A DNA stretch of 64,000 bases from Cesiribacter sp. SM1 (GCF_020178975.1 NZ_JAHXBU010000006.1:1-64000); one strand, 5' to 3'. Counted from the first letter of the stretch, positions 35,748 to 46,005 are shown. The notes: generated by a model not told the origin, from the letters alone. Made by a program: numbers and translations.

Positions 35748-36724
35748 TTTTCGTTACCGGTGCCAGCGGATTAATTGGTACTCATCTGGTTCGCAGGCTT
35801 ATAGCTGAAGGTTATAAAGTAAGAGCATTACGGCGCGCAAACTCCAATATTTCCCAGCTTGAAGATATCTCGGCAGAAATTGACTGGGTAGAAGCAGATC
35901 TGCTTGATGTAAGCCAGTTGCACCAACTTCTAAAGGGTTGCCGGCAGGTAATCCATTGTGCGGGAATGGTCTCTTTCGCCGCTAAAGACAAAGACCTGCT
36001 CTACCAGACTAATGTAGAAGGAACTACTGCACTGGTGAACAGTTCTCTGGCTGCCGGCATCGAGCGCTTTATCCACATCAGTTCTGTGGCTGCCATTGGC
36101 CGGTCCAGGAGAACCAGTGTTGTAGATGAAAAGCAGAAGTGGGAAAAATCGAGCCTCAACAGCTGGTATGGCGAAACAAAGTACCTGGGCGAACTCGAAG
36201 TCTGGAGAGCCCACACCGAAGGTATGCCCTGCATTATCTTCAACCCCTCTACAGTACTTGGTCCGGGGCCGTTGCACCGCTCCAGCACACAATTATTTAA
36301 TTATGTAATTAAGAAAAACAGGTTTTATCCGCCTGGCCTAATGAACTGGGTAGATGTACGAGATGTAGTTGACCTGACCATGGCAGCCCTGCAACCAACC
36401 GCCACTACAGGCCAGCGGTACATAATTTCTGCAGGAGCCGTGCGTTATGAGTTACTGTTCAGGCAAATGGCTGACTGTCTGGGAGTACCGCCACCACAAA
36501 TCAAAGCCAATTCGGTCCTCACAAGTGGTGCATATTACCTGGAAAAGATTCGTTCCCGATTCCAACAAAAATCTCCTCTAATTACAAAAGAAACTGTAAA
36601 ATTAAGTAATTTAGAGATAGAATTTAACAATTCAAAGACAAGAAAAGAGTTTAACCATACCTTCCGCTCCTTGCATGAGACGATCCAGTGGTGTTGTAAA
36701 GAGCTGCAAAGCTATATGCTATAA
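35744..36724 (+). CDS. NAD-dependent epimerase/dehydratase (extended SDR)
   Basis: A 326-residue Rossmann enzyme with GASGLIGTH (nucleotide binding) and YGETK (catalytic Y-x3-K). The C-terminal part is typical of dihydroflavonol-reductase-like SDRs and not of sugar-nucleotide 4-epimerases, so its substrate is open. Overlap with the phosphatase shows co-translation, suggesting a role in the polysaccharide pathway. Confidence 0.85.
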   Translation: MIFVTGASGLIGTHLVRRLIAEGYKVRALRRANSNISQLEDISAEIDWVEADLLDVSQLHQLLKGCRQVIHCAGMVSFAAKDKDLLYQTNVEGTTALVNSSLAAGIERFIHISSVAAIGRSRRTSVVDEKQKWEKSSLNSWYGETKYLGELEVWRAHTEGMPCIIFNPSTVLGPGPLHRSSTQLFNYVIKKNRFYPPGLMNWVDVRDVVDLTMAALQPTATTGQRYIISAGAVRYELLFRQMADCLGVPPPQIKANSVLTSGAYYLEKIRSRFQQKSPLITKETVKLSNLEIEFNNSKTRKEFNHTFRSLHETIQWCCKELQSYML

Positions 36725-36813
36725 TAATTGCTATTATATTACGCCTCCTGTTATTCTTGGCAAGCTTTATGTTATTTAGTATGACAGTAGCGGCATGAAA
36801 AGGCTGAAATAGT

Positions 36814-38211
36814 ATGGCAGAGAATTATAAAAGAAGACAGGAGGAAAAAGCGTTAATAGAGCGTTTTGAGAGCGTTCTTGAAGATGACAGCTACACTTAC
36901 TTTGAGGTAGAGGAGTACGAGACCATCGTTAACCACTATATTAAAAAAAGTAAATGGCAGCAGGCCGTTAAAGCCTGTAAACTGGCATCTGAACAGTTCC
37001 CTCTATCCACAGAAGTATTAAGTCTGAAGATACAGATTCTTACCCGCCTCCAGAAATACGAGGAGGCGCTGGAATTGCTGGAAGAAGCAGTGGCACTTCA
37101 GCCAACCGACCCGGAAGTGATGAGCATGAAAGCAAACGTGCTGTCGCTTAGCGGTCGCCATGATGATGCCATAGGGCTTTATGAAAAGTCCCTGATGTTC
37201 TCGGCAGATAAAGATGATGTATACTATAACATAGGGCTTACCTACCAGAGCACCGGCAGGTACGAAGAGGCAATCAGCCACTACAAACAGGCAATAGAGG
37301 TTAATATTAACCACGAGAATGCACTCTATGAGCTTGCATACTGCCTGGATGTAACCGGTAAGCTGGATTCAAGCCTGGCCTATTACCAGAAGTTCATAGA
37401 CCGTGATCCTTTCTCGTTCTATGCCTGGTACAATATTGGCATTATCTACAACAAGCTTGGCCGCTACAACGAGGCTGTACATGCCTACGAGTACGCTACG
37501 GCTATCAACGAAAAGTTTGCTTCTGCCCACTTCAACATGGGCAACTCGCTCATGAACCTGGGCAAATATGAGCAGGCACTCGAATCTTATAAGAACACCC
37601 ACAAATGGGAAGGCCCAAGCGCAGAAACCTACTGCTGCATAGGCTCTGCCTATGAAAAGCTGGGTCAGTTCGATGGCGCCATTAAATACTACCAGAAGTC
37701 TACCAAGGCAGATGCTACCTACGACAGGGCCTGGTTTGGCATTGGCTACTGCCTGTGCAAGCAAAACCGCCATTTCGAGGCTGTATACTTCTTTACCAAA
37801 GCCCTTAAGTACGATGCCGAGAATGGCCACTACTGGCTGTCGCTAGCCGATGCCGAGTACCGTGCAGGCAACTTAATGTCGAGCTTTGAGGCTTACCAGG
37901 CCGCCAGCCAGTACGATGGCGGCAACCTGGCCGTGTGGGTGGAGTGGTCTAATGTATACTTCGATCTGCATGAGTACGATAAGGCCTTTGTGATCATAAA
38001 AGCCGGCATGGATGAGCTGCCAGACAACGCTGATCTTCAATATCGTGCAGTTGTTTACCTTATCTCAGCGGGTAAATACAAAGAGGCCTTTAATTTTCTG
38101 GAAAATGCTTTAATTTTGGACTTCGATAAGCACAGCGTTCTGTTTGACTTCTTCAAAAAACCTGAAGTACAAAAGGCGCTGTACAAGATCATCGATCAGT
38201 ACCGAAATTAA
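36814..38211 (+). CDS. Tetratricopeptide-repeat protein
   Basis: A 465-residue protein made of about ten TPR units from ~40 to 440, for example NIGLTYQSTGRYEEAISHYK, NIGIIYNKLGRYNEAVHAYE and NMGNSLMNLGKYEQALESYK. No signal peptide, so a cytosolic scaffold. The gene ends 9 bp before comA and is probably co-transcribed with it. Partner proteins unknown. Confidence 0.9.
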   Translation: MAENYKRRQEEKALIERFESVLEDDSYTYFEVEEYETIVNHYIKKSKWQQAVKACKLASEQFPLSTEVLSLKIQILTRLQKYEEALELLEEAVALQPTDPEVMSMKANVLSLSGRHDDAIGLYEKSLMFSADKDDVYYNIGLTYQSTGRYEEAISHYKQAIEVNINHENALYELAYCLDVTGKLDSSLAYYQKFIDRDPFSFYAWYNIGIIYNKLGRYNEAVHAYEYATAINEKFASAHFNMGNSLMNLGKYEQALESYKNTHKWEGPSAETYCCIGSAYEKLGQFDGAIKYYQKSTKADATYDRAWFGIGYCLCKQNRHFEAVYFFTKALKYDAENGHYWLSLADAEYRAGNLMSSFEAYQAASQYDGGNLAVWVEWSNVYFDLHEYDKAFVIIKAGMDELPDNADLQYRAVVYLISAGKYKEAFNFLENALILDFDKHSVLFDFFKKPEVQKALYKIIDQYRN

Positions 38212-38220
38212 AGAGACCAG

Positions 38221-38982
38221 ATGAATTACGAGCTTGGGCAAATCCCTTACAGAACCCTAAAGCCAAGGGACTATGGTTTTACCATGGCCATGGACAAAGG
38301 CTTAAGTACCAGGGAGGCGGAAGATTTCTTGAGTGTAGCCAGCAATTACGTCGATATTGTAAAGCTTGGGTGGGCTACTTCTTTTGTAACCCCCAACCTG
38401 GACGACAAACTCCAGGTGTTTAAAGAGGCTAACATACCTGTGTACTTTGGTGGCACCCTCTTCGAAGCATTTATCATCCGCAACAAATTCGACGAATACC
38501 GCCGGATTCTGGACAAGTACAAGATGGAGTACGCCGAAGTTTCGGATGGCTCTATTGAACTGCCCCACGATAAAAAATGTGAATATATACGCCAGCTGGC
38601 AACACAGGTAACGGTCTTATCTGAGGTAGGCTCTAAAGATGCCGACAAGATCATACCGCCCTACAAATGGATTGCCCTGATGAAGGCCGAGATGGAAGCC
38701 GGCGCCTGGAAGGTGATCGGCGAAGCCCGCGAGGGTGGAAATGTTGGCCTTTTCCGCAGTACCGGAGAGGTGCGCTCAGGTCTGGTAGAAGAAATTTTAA
38801 CCCAGATCCCATTTGAAAGAATCATTTGGGAGGCACCTCAGAAATCGCAGCAGGTGTGGTTTATAAAGCTATTGGGCACCAATGTTAACTTAGGAAACAT
38901 TGCACCAAATGAAGTTATACCACTGGAAACCATTCGCTTAGGATTAAGAGGAGATACTTTCAGTGACTTTCTCACAGAGTAA
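38221..38982 (+). CDS. comA: Phosphosulfolactate synthase (ComA-like)
   Basis: A 253-residue TIM-barrel enzyme that adds sulfite to phosphoenolpyruvate to give phosphosulfolactate. Seen motifs: MDKGLSTREAEDFL, YVDIVKLGWATSF, YAEVSDGSIELPHD, TVLSEVGSKD and a C-terminal LLGTNVNLGNI. In methanogens it feeds coenzyme M. In Bacteroidota it may supply sulfonates such as the head group of sulfonolipids (inference). No comB or comC is adjacent. Confidence 0.88.
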   Translation: MNYELGQIPYRTLKPRDYGFTMAMDKGLSTREAEDFLSVASNYVDIVKLGWATSFVTPNLDDKLQVFKEANIPVYFGGTLFEAFIIRNKFDEYRRILDKYKMEYAEVSDGSIELPHDKKCEYIRQLATQVTVLSEVGSKDADKIIPPYKWIALMKAEMEAGAWKVIGEAREGGNVGLFRSTGEVRSGLVEEILTQIPFERIIWEAPQKSQQVWFIKLLGTNVNLGNIAPNEVIPLETIRLGLRGDTFSDFLTE

Positions 38983-39007
38983 ACTGAATAAAGAATTCTA
39001 TATAAGA

Positions 39008-39038
39008 AAGCCTGGATGCTATCCAGGCTTTTATTTTT
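39008..39038 (+). terminator. Rho-independent terminator after comA
   Basis: AAGCCTGGAT and ATCCAGGCTT form a 10-bp perfect stem with a GCT loop, followed by TTATTTTT. Confidence 0.85.
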
Positions 39039-39133
39039 CCTTTTTTATAAGCCTCAGGCATTTAGCTAATAATTGTTATGTTTGCAACTGCTGGTAAACC
39101 GGCCCATTTGCCAAACACCCGGCCCTACTTTTT

Positions 39134-40075
39134 ATGAGAACGATCAAAGACTACATACTCCTTTATCTGAAAGGTGCCGGCATGGGCGCCGCCGATGTTG
39201 TTCCCGGTGTATCAGGTGGAACAATTGCTTTCATTACAGGTATATACGAAGAGTTGCTGGACAGCATTAAATCCTTTAACCTCGATGCCCTGCAGCTACT
39301 AAAGCAGGGGCAGTTTAAAGGGCTCTGGCAGCACATTAACGGTACCTTCCTGGTGGTACTGCTGGCAGGCGTGTTTACCAGCCTGCTTACGCTGTCACGC
39401 CTGATCACCTGGTTACTGGCTACCTACCCCATACAGCTCTGGTCTTTCTTTTTTGGCCTCATTATTATTTCTGCCATACTGGTTACCAAAGAAATACGAA
39501 AATGGAATGCGGCAGTGGTTATAGCAGGCATCATTGGTATTGCCATTGCCTATGTGATTACGGTAGTAAGCCCGGGACAAACCCCAGATGATCTCTGGTT
39601 TATATTTATTGCAGGTGCAATTGCCATTTGCGCCATGATCCTGCCCGGTATTTCTGGCTCCTTTATCCTGCTCCTGCTTGTAAAATATGAGTTTATTCTG
39701 AATGCCGTAAAAGAGCTGAACATACCCGTTATTATTGTATTTGGCCTTGGCTGCGTAACCGGCCTTTTAAGCTTTGCCCGGGTGGTATCATGGCTGCTGG
39801 ATCGTTATTATAACGTAGCCGTTGCACTGCTGGCAGGCTTTATGATTGGCTCACTAAATAAAGTGTGGCCCTGGAAGGTGGTAACAGAATACTATATGGA
39901 TAGCAAGGGCATACAAAAGCCCCTCGTTACCGAAAGTGTGTGGCCTACCACTTACGCCATCAGTACTGGCCAGCAGGCCCATGTGCTATGGGCGGTGCTT
40001 TTTGCAGCCCTTGGCATTCTGCTGGTGGTAGGCATCGAAAAAGTATCAAAGTACAGTGTTAGCCCCGATCATTAA
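39134..40075 (+). CDS. DUF368 integral membrane protein
   Basis: A 313-residue protein with about eight membrane helices. The N-terminal GAGMGAADVVPGVSGGTIAF is the DUF368 signature, and an internal repeat of the theme (AMILPGISGSFILLLL) is present. Recent work links this family to undecaprenyl-phosphate flipping, so a role in recycling the envelope lipid carrier is plausible. Its TAA overlaps the ATG of aroE (TAATG). Confidence 0.9.
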   Translation: MRTIKDYILLYLKGAGMGAADVVPGVSGGTIAFITGIYEELLDSIKSFNLDALQLLKQGQFKGLWQHINGTFLVVLLAGVFTSLLTLSRLITWLLATYPIQLWSFFFGLIIISAILVTKEIRKWNAAVVIAGIIGIAIAYVITVVSPGQTPDDLWFIFIAGAIAICAMILPGISGSFILLLLVKYEFILNAVKELNIPVIIVFGLGCVTGLLSFARVVSWLLDRYYNVAVALLAGFMIGSLNKVWPWKVVTEYYMDSKGIQKPLVTESVWPTTYAISTGQQAHVLWAVLFAALGILLVVGIEKVSKYSVSPDH

Positions 40076-40821
40076 TGCGACAGTTCGGACTTATCGGTTA
40101 TCCCCTCGGTCATAGTTTTTCAAAAGGCTACTTTACCGAAAAATTTAAAAGAGAAGGCATAAACGATGCAGCCTACGAACTATATCCCCTGCAGCGTATT
40201 GATGAACTACCGCAGCTGGTGGCTCAAACACCTCAACTGGCAGGGTTAAATGTAACCATTCCTTATAAAGAACAGGTGATTCCCTACCTCAGCAGCCTGC
40301 ACGACAGTGCTCAAAAGGTTGGGGCCGTAAATGTAATAAAGCGGGAGGGAGAGCAGCTTATTGGCTACAACTCCGATTACTTTGGCTTTAAGCTTTCGCT
40401 GCAGGAGTGGCTGGGCAACAAACTAAATAACCTGAAGGCACTGGTGCTGGGCACAGGTGGCGCTGCCAAAGCAGTAGGAGCAGCTCTTGATGATCTGGAG
40501 GTGCCTTATCAGGTTGTTTCTCGCCAATCTGGGCCAGATACTCTTAGCTATGCCCAGCTCCATCAGCAGCCCTACCTGCTGCTGCAACACCGGCTTATCA
40601 TCAACACCACGCCACTGGGCATGCAGCCCAACCTTAGTTCCAGCCCCGATCTGCCCTATGAGCAGCTAGGCCCGGATTATTACCTCTACGACCTGGTATA
40701 CAACCCTGCAGAAACTCAGTTTATGAAAGAAGGCACAAAAAGAGGGGCCAGTGCTAAAAACGGGCTACAGATGCTCCATCTGCAGGCAGAAAAAGCCTGG
40801 AAGATCTGGAACGGCGAGTAG
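40075..40821 (+). CDS. aroE: Shikimate dehydrogenase
   Basis: A 248-residue NADPH-dependent enzyme of aromatic amino acid synthesis. Substrate-binding GYPLGHSFS, catalytic NVTIPYK (Lys) and NSDYFGF (Asp), Rossmann GTGGAAKAV and NTTPLGM are all present. It starts at the stop of DUF368, so the two are co-translated. Slightly shorter than E. coli AroE (272). Confidence 0.95.
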   Translation: MRQFGLIGYPLGHSFSKGYFTEKFKREGINDAAYELYPLQRIDELPQLVAQTPQLAGLNVTIPYKEQVIPYLSSLHDSAQKVGAVNVIKREGEQLIGYNSDYFGFKLSLQEWLGNKLNNLKALVLGTGGAAKAVGAALDDLEVPYQVVSRQSGPDTLSYAQLHQQPYLLLQHRLIINTTPLGMQPNLSSSPDLPYEQLGPDYYLYDLVYNPAETQFMKEGTKRGASAKNGLQMLHLQAEKAWKIWNGE

Positions 40822-40924
40822 CTAATATACATGAATTAACATGAGAGGGATCTAAGGCCTGGCGACCATATCCATAGCAGTACAATTGCACATGAAGCAG
40901 ACTCTTGGTTCATTAAATTACCCC

Positions 40925-41329
40925 TCACAAGTCACTGAGCAGCCAGGCATAAGCATCTTCATAATTGGAAAACACTTCTATTTGCAGCCTGTCGTAGTTT
41001 TCTACACGGTTCACTTTGCGTACGGTAGCCTGTGCAAAAATATCTTTGGCAAGCTTCACTGCTATTTTTCTTAAACCCACACGTTCTAACAATGGGTGCC
41101 CTTCTTCTATCAGGTACTGCTGCACTTCCGGTAAAAGAACCTTTAGCTCTGAATGGTCATTCAGGTTATACCTGATCCCATGCTCACGAATAAAATTGGC
41201 CTTAAACTCAAGTGTTGACCGCACCTGCTCAAGTTCTAATGATCCTTTCCACTTTGTAATAATTACCCTGTTCTGCTCATCATAACTTACCTCGGTATAG
41301 GGTTCAACAATCAACAGTCTGTTATTCAT
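40925..41329 (-). CDS. Small STAS-like protein, paralogue A
   Basis: A 134-residue protein from the ATG at 41329 (MNNRLLIVEPYTEVSY); a longer frame to 41377 has no supporting features. It shares a clear pattern with the gene at 42814: NRVIITKWKGSL, DHSELKVLLPEVQQYL and RVGLRKIAVKLAKDIFAQATV. The mixed alpha/beta layout recalls SpoIIAA/STAS-like domains. Function unknown; it sits on the other side of the PrnB-family gene from its paralogue. Confidence 0.6.
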   Translation of the reverse strand: MNNRLLIVEPYTEVSYDEQNRVIITKWKGSLELEQVRSTLEFKANFIREHGIRYNLNDHSELKVLLPEVQQYLIEEGHPLLERVGLRKIAVKLAKDIFAQATVRKVNRVENYDRLQIEVFSNYEDAYAWLLSDL

Positions 41330-41512
41330 AGGAGCCTTCCTGAAGAAGCTATGGTATTTTACCAGTTTTAAACACAAAAATACAGAGCATTAGGCAAGCG
41401 AGTACTATGCCAAAAGCTTACTTTTTGCAACCACTACCAAAATACCGGTTTTCCGGTATTTTAATGTTTCCTGTAGAATAAGCAGAACAGACTGCAGAGA
41501 ATTCCGAAACAG

Positions 41513-41539
41513 CAAAAAAAAAAGCTCCTTTTGGAGCTT
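41513..41539 (-). terminator. Terminator of the PrnB-family gene
   Basis: On the minus strand AAGCTCC/GGAGCTT closes over a 4-nt loop and is followed by a run of nine or more Ts (A run 41513-41521). Confidence 0.8.
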
Positions 41540-41608
41540 GAATAGCAATAATCAGCAGATGATTTGACAAAACCTGGTATTCGTGCAGCTGCAACAAAGC
41601 AGATGCGC

Positions 41609-42736
41609 TTACCTTACAGGCAGGGATTCGTAATACTTAACTGCATTCTCAAAATCAGCAACTGCGTTTTTCATATGATGCAGCACCACTTCCAGGATAT
41701 CAGGAGTATAACCACCACTGCCATGTGTGCGCTGCTGCTCTCCTCCGTTTGCTGCTTTGTAGGCATTATCGGCAATTTTCTTGTGGGGCATCCGAAAGCT
41801 TTTCAGAAAATTCAGCAGATTTCTAAACTCGCGAATTGCCTGCCACACCTCTTCCTGCTGTAGTTCACTCTCAAGCATAAACTTACCAAAGATATCTAAC
41901 AAAGAAGGCTTATAGCAGTGGGCTGTGTAGGTATCGCGCAGATAGGGTAAAATGTAGGGCAGGTAGGTTTCTTTGAAGGAAACATAAGCAGGATCGTTGT
42001 TGCTGCTGCTCCATAACAGGTGATCATACACAAACATGGGCATTTCTACTGCTCCCGGGCCCAGGTATACCTTACCGTGCAAATGAATAGGATCGAAGTA
42101 CAGGCGTAATTCATGTGCAAAATAGCTTACAGATACGTGCTTTCGGGTATGCACGATTCCTGCAATCATCCCTTCAAAAGCCCCTGCAGCTTCTTTAGCA
42201 CATGCAGCAAAAGCAGGCATATCAGGCCTTATGCTATGCATGGCTTCCAGTGCAAATATTGCCTTGATAAGAGGAGTCATTGCCATTGATACACTCTGAA
42301 TGAGATTATCCTCATCTGGTGTGCCGGTGTATGTTCGCCTGCGAAAGCCAACAGGGTTCCAGCTGGTATAATGCAAGAGGGTGTCTCTTGGCGGAAGATT
42401 TGTTTTACTCCCCAGCACATCCAGCACATAATCCAGCTCAGGTACTGCCTCTACCGGCTCTACTCCGTGTCTTTTCATTGAGCCCAGGAAAAATCCCAGA
42501 TCCCTCATGGCTGCAACAGACTCATAATAATCAAATGACTCAAGCCGATCGGGGTGAGGCAGCAGACTATAACAAGCCGATGTAAGTTTTTCCACGTTTT
42601 TATCCATATTGAATGCAGGAATTTGCTTTACTACTGCATCTGCATTCAAAGGGTCCAGCGAACAAATATATTCATCTTCTTTTTGCTGACGCTGGTCTAT
42701 ACTTATACTAGAAGAATTCAGTGACTGTAACATCAT
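41609..42736 (-). CDS. PrnB-family (DUF1864) heme dioxygenase-like protein
   Basis: A 375-residue protein resembling monodechloroaminopyrrolnitrin synthase PrnB of pyrrolnitrin synthesis, a relative of indoleamine 2,3-dioxygenase. Shared landmarks are AAMRDLGFFLGSMKRHGVEP (about 90-109), TNLPPRDTLLHYTSWNP, YTGTPDEDNLIQSV and YLGPGAVEMPMFVYDHLLW. His residues in HLHGKVYLGPG and elsewhere could bind heme. PrnA, C and D are not nearby, so the substrate is probably different from that of pyrrolnitrin producers. Flanked by two related small proteins, which may act with it. Confidence 0.8.
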   Translation of the reverse strand: MMLQSLNSSSISIDQRQQKEDEYICSLDPLNADAVVKQIPAFNMDKNVEKLTSACYSLLPHPDRLESFDYYESVAAMRDLGFFLGSMKRHGVEPVEAVPELDYVLDVLGSKTNLPPRDTLLHYTSWNPVGFRRRTYTGTPDEDNLIQSVSMAMTPLIKAIFALEAMHSIRPDMPAFAACAKEAAGAFEGMIAGIVHTRKHVSVSYFAHELRLYFDPIHLHGKVYLGPGAVEMPMFVYDHLLWSSSNNDPAYVSFKETYLPYILPYLRDTYTAHCYKPSLLDIFGKFMLESELQQEEVWQAIREFRNLLNFLKSFRMPHKKIADNAYKAANGGEQQRTHGSGGYTPDILEVVLHHMKNAVADFENAVKYYESLPVR

Positions 42737-42762
42737 AAAGAAGTGGTAGCTAGTTTATTAAA

Positions 42763-42795
42763 AACAAAAAAAAGGCCCCGTCTGCATAGGGGCCT
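42763..42795 (-). terminator. Terminator of STAS-like paralogue B
   Basis: AGGCCCC (42773-42779) and GGGGCCT (42789-42795) form the stem. On the minus strand it ends in a T-rich tract (A tract 42763-42772). Confidence 0.8.
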
Positions 42796-42813
42796 GTACC
42801 TTGTAAGAAGCTC

Positions 42814-43224
42814 TTAGCTATTCAGCCACTTGATGGCAGATTCGTAAGAACCAAAAGAATCCATTATCATCTGTCCGAACTTTTGCTCACCATTCACTTT
42901 TTTAACAGTAGCCTGAGCAAAAACATCTTCGGCCAGGTTAACGGCTAATTTACGCAGGCCCAGCTTTTCTACCTGGTTGAACCATGTGCCCCCCAGGTAC
43001 TCCTGAACCTCTTTGCTTAGTACTTTCAACTGGCTGTGGTCACTTAAATGCTTGGTAAGCTTATTCTTGGTAACCTGCTGATTTATCACCTCACATCCTT
43101 TCTTTACCTGATCTACCGTAAGAAAGCCTTTCCACTTTGCAATGATAATACGATCTTCAGCCATGTAGCTGATCTCAACAAAGCTTTCCTTCATCAAAAG
43201 CTGACTTCCAACAACTGCGTTCAT
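42814..43224 (-). CDS. Small STAS-like protein, paralogue B
   Basis: A 136-residue protein similar along its whole length to the product at 40925: RIIIAKWKGFLT, DHSQLKVLSKEVQEYL and KLGLRKLAVNLAEDVFAQATV. It has its own terminator, so it is a separate transcript from the PrnB-family gene downstream. No catalytic residues are evident. It may be a regulatory or sensor-type small domain protein (inference). Confidence 0.6.
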   Translation of the reverse strand: MNAVVGSQLLMKESFVEISYMAEDRIIIAKWKGFLTVDQVKKGCEVINQQVTKNKLTKHLSDHSQLKVLSKEVQEYLGGTWFNQVEKLGLRKLAVNLAEDVFAQATVKKVNGEQKFGQMIMDSFGSYESAIKWLNS

Positions 43225-43479
43225 TTCTGTTATTTTGTTTAAGGGTTGATAATAGGTTAATTATCAAGGCCCGAATTTAGGTAAGTGATATATAGATTAT
43301 CATTCAATTTTCGACTTTCATAGTAGCAAGTACCTTTTAAGCGTTTGTTTAAATACTTAACATCCGATTCGGAAATAAATCTGTAGATTTTATTGTTATA
43401 CAATAGTTTGAGGCTCCACCTGCTGGTGAGCACAAATAAAGAGATTATACCCCAAGTTTTTATTATTTTTGGTTTATAC

Positions 43480-45510
43480 ATGGATTTTCAGCTCATTTCC
43501 GAATATCAGCCCACCGGTGATCAACCCAAAGCCATTATCCAGTTGGTTGAGGGGTTAACCGCTGGCGAACCGGCACAAACACTGCTGGGTGTTACCGGCT
43601 CCGGTAAAACCTTTACCATGGCTAATGTAATAAGCCAGCTTAACAAGCCTACCCTGGTGCTAAGCCACAATAAAACACTCGCTGCACAGCTTTATAGTGA
43701 GTTTAAGCAGTTCTTTCCCAATAATGCAGTAGAGTATTTTATTTCTTACTACGATTACTACCAGCCAGAGGCTTTTATCCCCACCACCAACACTTATATA
43801 GAGAAAGACCTCTCGATTAACGATGAAATAGAGAAACTACGCCTAAGTGCTACCTCTGCCCTTTTGAGCGGCAGGCAGGATGTGCTGGTGGTAGCATCCG
43901 TATCCTGCATTTATGGCATGGGCAACCCCGACGATTTTGCAAAAAGCGTGGTGCGCATCCAGGAGGGCGACCGTATTGCACGCTCGCAGTTCCTGTTTGC
44001 CCTTGTAGACATACTCTACCACCGCACCGAAGCAGAGTTCAAGCGTGGCACCTTTCGGGTAAAAGGCGATACGGTAGATATATTTGTTGCCTATGCCGAT
44101 TTTGCTTACCGCATTATCTTCTGGGGCGACGAAATTGAAGCCATTCAGCGCATTGATCCGGAGAGCGGCAAAAAGCTGGGCGACGAAAAAATCATCTCTA
44201 TCTTTCCGGCCAATCTCTTCGTAACAGGAAAAGATGTGGCGCAGCAGGCCATCAAGGAAATTCAGTACGATATGGTAGCACAGGTAGAGCTGTTTGAAAA
44301 AGACCGGCGCTTCCTGGAGGCCCAGCGTATTAAGGAGCGTACAGAATTTGACCTGGAGATGATCCGGGAGCTGGGCTTCTGCTCCGGCATCGAAAACTAC
44401 AGCCGCTACTTCGACCGGCGCAAGCCCGGATCACGCCCCTTCTGCCTGCTTGATTACTTTCCGGATGATTACCTCATGATCATAGACGAAAGCCACGTAA
44501 CCGTGCCACAGGTGCGTGCCATGTGGGGAGGCGACAGGGCCAGGAAGATCAACTTAGTCGATTTCGGATTTCGCCTGCCCTCGGCACTGGATAACCGCCC
44601 GCTTACTTTTAATGAGTTTGAGGAAATCATTAACCAGGTGGTATTTGTAAGTGCTACTCCTGCTGAATACGAGTTGCGCAAGTCTGAGGGGGTGGTCGTG
44701 GAGCAGATCATTCGTCCTACCGGTCTGCTGGATCCTGTTATTGATGTACGCCCAAGCCTTAACCAGATTGATGATCTGCTGGAGGAGATTCACCTGCGCA
44801 TAGAGCGGCAGGAGCGCGTGCTGGTAACTACCCTTACCAAGCGCATGGCCGAGGAGCTTACCAAGTACCTGGATCGCGCCGGTGTGCGCTGCCGCTACAT
44901 TCACTCAGAGGTGCAAACCCTGGAGCGTGTTGAAATTCTGCGCGACCTGCGCCTGGGCGAATTTGATGTGCTCGTGGGTGTAAACCTGCTGCGGGAAGGC
45001 CTGGATTTGCCAGAAGTATCATTGGTAGCCATTCTGGATGCCGATAAGGAAGGCTTTTTGCGAAATGTGCGCTCGCTGGTGCAAACCATTGGCCGTGCTG
45101 CCCGTAATGCAAACGGGCTGGTAATCATGTATGCCGATAAAGTAACAGAATCGATGCAGGTAGCCATAGACGAAACAAACCGCAGGCGGGCGATCCAGAT
45201 GGAGTATAACGAGGCAAATGGCATTACCCCGAAAACAGTGTTCAAATCTCGCGAAGCCATTATGGAGCAAACCTCTGTGGCCGATGTACGCAAAAAAGAA
45301 GCCAGGAAAGCCTACATTGAGCCTGACACGCTTTCGCTGGCAGCCGATCCTGTAGTTGCTTACATGAAGCCCGAACAGCTGGATAAGCTACTAAAAGAAA
45401 CCCAGCGTAAAATGGAGAAAGCGGCAAAAGAGCTCGATTTTATGGAAGCTGCCCGTCTGCGTGATGAACTGATGGAAATAAAAAAACTAAAAGAGGAAAA
45501 AGCATCTTAA
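43480..45510 (+). CDS. uvrB: Excinuclease ABC subunit B
   Basis: A 676-residue DNA damage-verification helicase of nucleotide excision repair. The start at 43480 ([19 protein letters not shown]) is the conserved one; the frame is open 29 codons further upstream without homology. Motifs: [12 protein letters not shown], the beta-hairpin [29 protein letters not shown], and the C-terminal UvrC-binding UVR domain ([18 protein letters not shown]). Complete. Confidence 0.97.
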   Translation: MDFQLISEYQPTGDQPKAIIQLVEGLTAGEPAQTLLGVTGSGKTFTMANVISQLNKPTLVLSHNKTLAAQLYSEFKQFFPNNAVEYFISYYDYYQPEAFIPTTNTYIEKDLSINDEIEKLRLSATSALLSGRQDVLVVASVSCIYGMGNPDDFAKSVVRIQEGDRIARSQFLFALVDILYHRTEAEFKRGTFRVKGDTVDIFVAYADFAYRIIFWGDEIEAIQRIDPESGKKLGDEKIISIFPANLFVTGKDVAQQAIKEIQYDMVAQVELFEKDRRFLEAQRIKERTEFDLEMIRELGFCSGIENYSRYFDRRKPGSRPFCLLDYFPDDYLMIIDESHVTVPQVRAMWGGDRARKINLVDFGFRLPSALDNRPLTFNEFEEIINQVVFVSATPAEYELRKSEGVVVEQIIRPTGLLDPVIDVRPSLNQIDDLLEEIHLRIERQERVLVTTLTKRMAEELTKYLDRAGVRCRYIHSEVQTLERVEILRDLRLGEFDVLVGVNLLREGLDLPEVSLVAILDADKEGFLRNVRSLVQTIGRAARNANGLVIMYADKVTESMQVAIDETNRRRAIQMEYNEANGITPKTVFKSREAIMEQTSVADVRKKEARKAYIEPDTLSLAADPVVAYMKPEQLDKLLKETQRKMEKAAKELDFMEAARLRDELMEIKKLKEEKAS

Positions 45511-45516
45511 TAACAT

Positions 45517-46005
45517 ATGCAAAAACCCTCAGCTCAACCTGTTTTTTATAGTATGCTGGTTATGTCGCTTCTCCTGCTTATACAGCAGGGGAATGCACAA
45601 ACCAATCCCTTTGCACCACCGGGCACACGCAGTGTCCATGCCTATACAGATGTTTATAAAACAAATTTTGAGCGGCCCTTCCGCAAACTGCAGGCTGGCC
45701 TGGAGGTAGGTTACCTCGTAAATAGTAAGCTGCAGTTTACAGCCGGAATGGAATTCTGGAATGAAGATCCAACCCCAATGGCAACGATAGGCAATCGGTA
45801 TTATCCTTTTGGTGCTACCTTTGTTCGTTACCGGGCATTGGTTGGCCGCAGTGCCGATGTGGCTCTTGGCTTTGGGCACAGCTTTAAAATAGGTGAGAAG
45901 TTTATAATTGAAGCCGCCAGCGACTACTACCTCGATGAACGTGAAATAGGCTTCAGGCTGGGCTTTGGTTACAGGTGGAGAAAGGCAGCTCAATCTACTT
46001 TCTGA
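45517..46005 (+). CDS. Hypothetical secreted beta-barrel-like protein
   Basis: A 162-residue protein with signal peptide SMLVMSLLLLIQQGNAQ. The rest is rich in alternating hydrophobic strands and aromatic ends (LEVGYLVNSKLQFTAGMEFW, GFRLGFGYRW), typical of a small outer-membrane barrel. It starts 6 bp after uvrB. Function not known. Confidence 0.55.
   Translation: MQKPSAQPVFYSMLVMSLLLLIQQGNAQTNPFAPPGTRSVHAYTDVYKTNFERPFRKLQAGLEVGYLVNSKLQFTAGMEFWNEDPTPMATIGNRYYPFGATFVRYRALVGRSADVALGFGHSFKIGEKFIIEAASDYYLDEREIGFRLGFGYRWRKAAQSTF

Noticed and set aside
43393-43479. Longer UvrB start
   Set aside because: The upstream 29 codons show no UvrB homology; the conserved start is at 43480.
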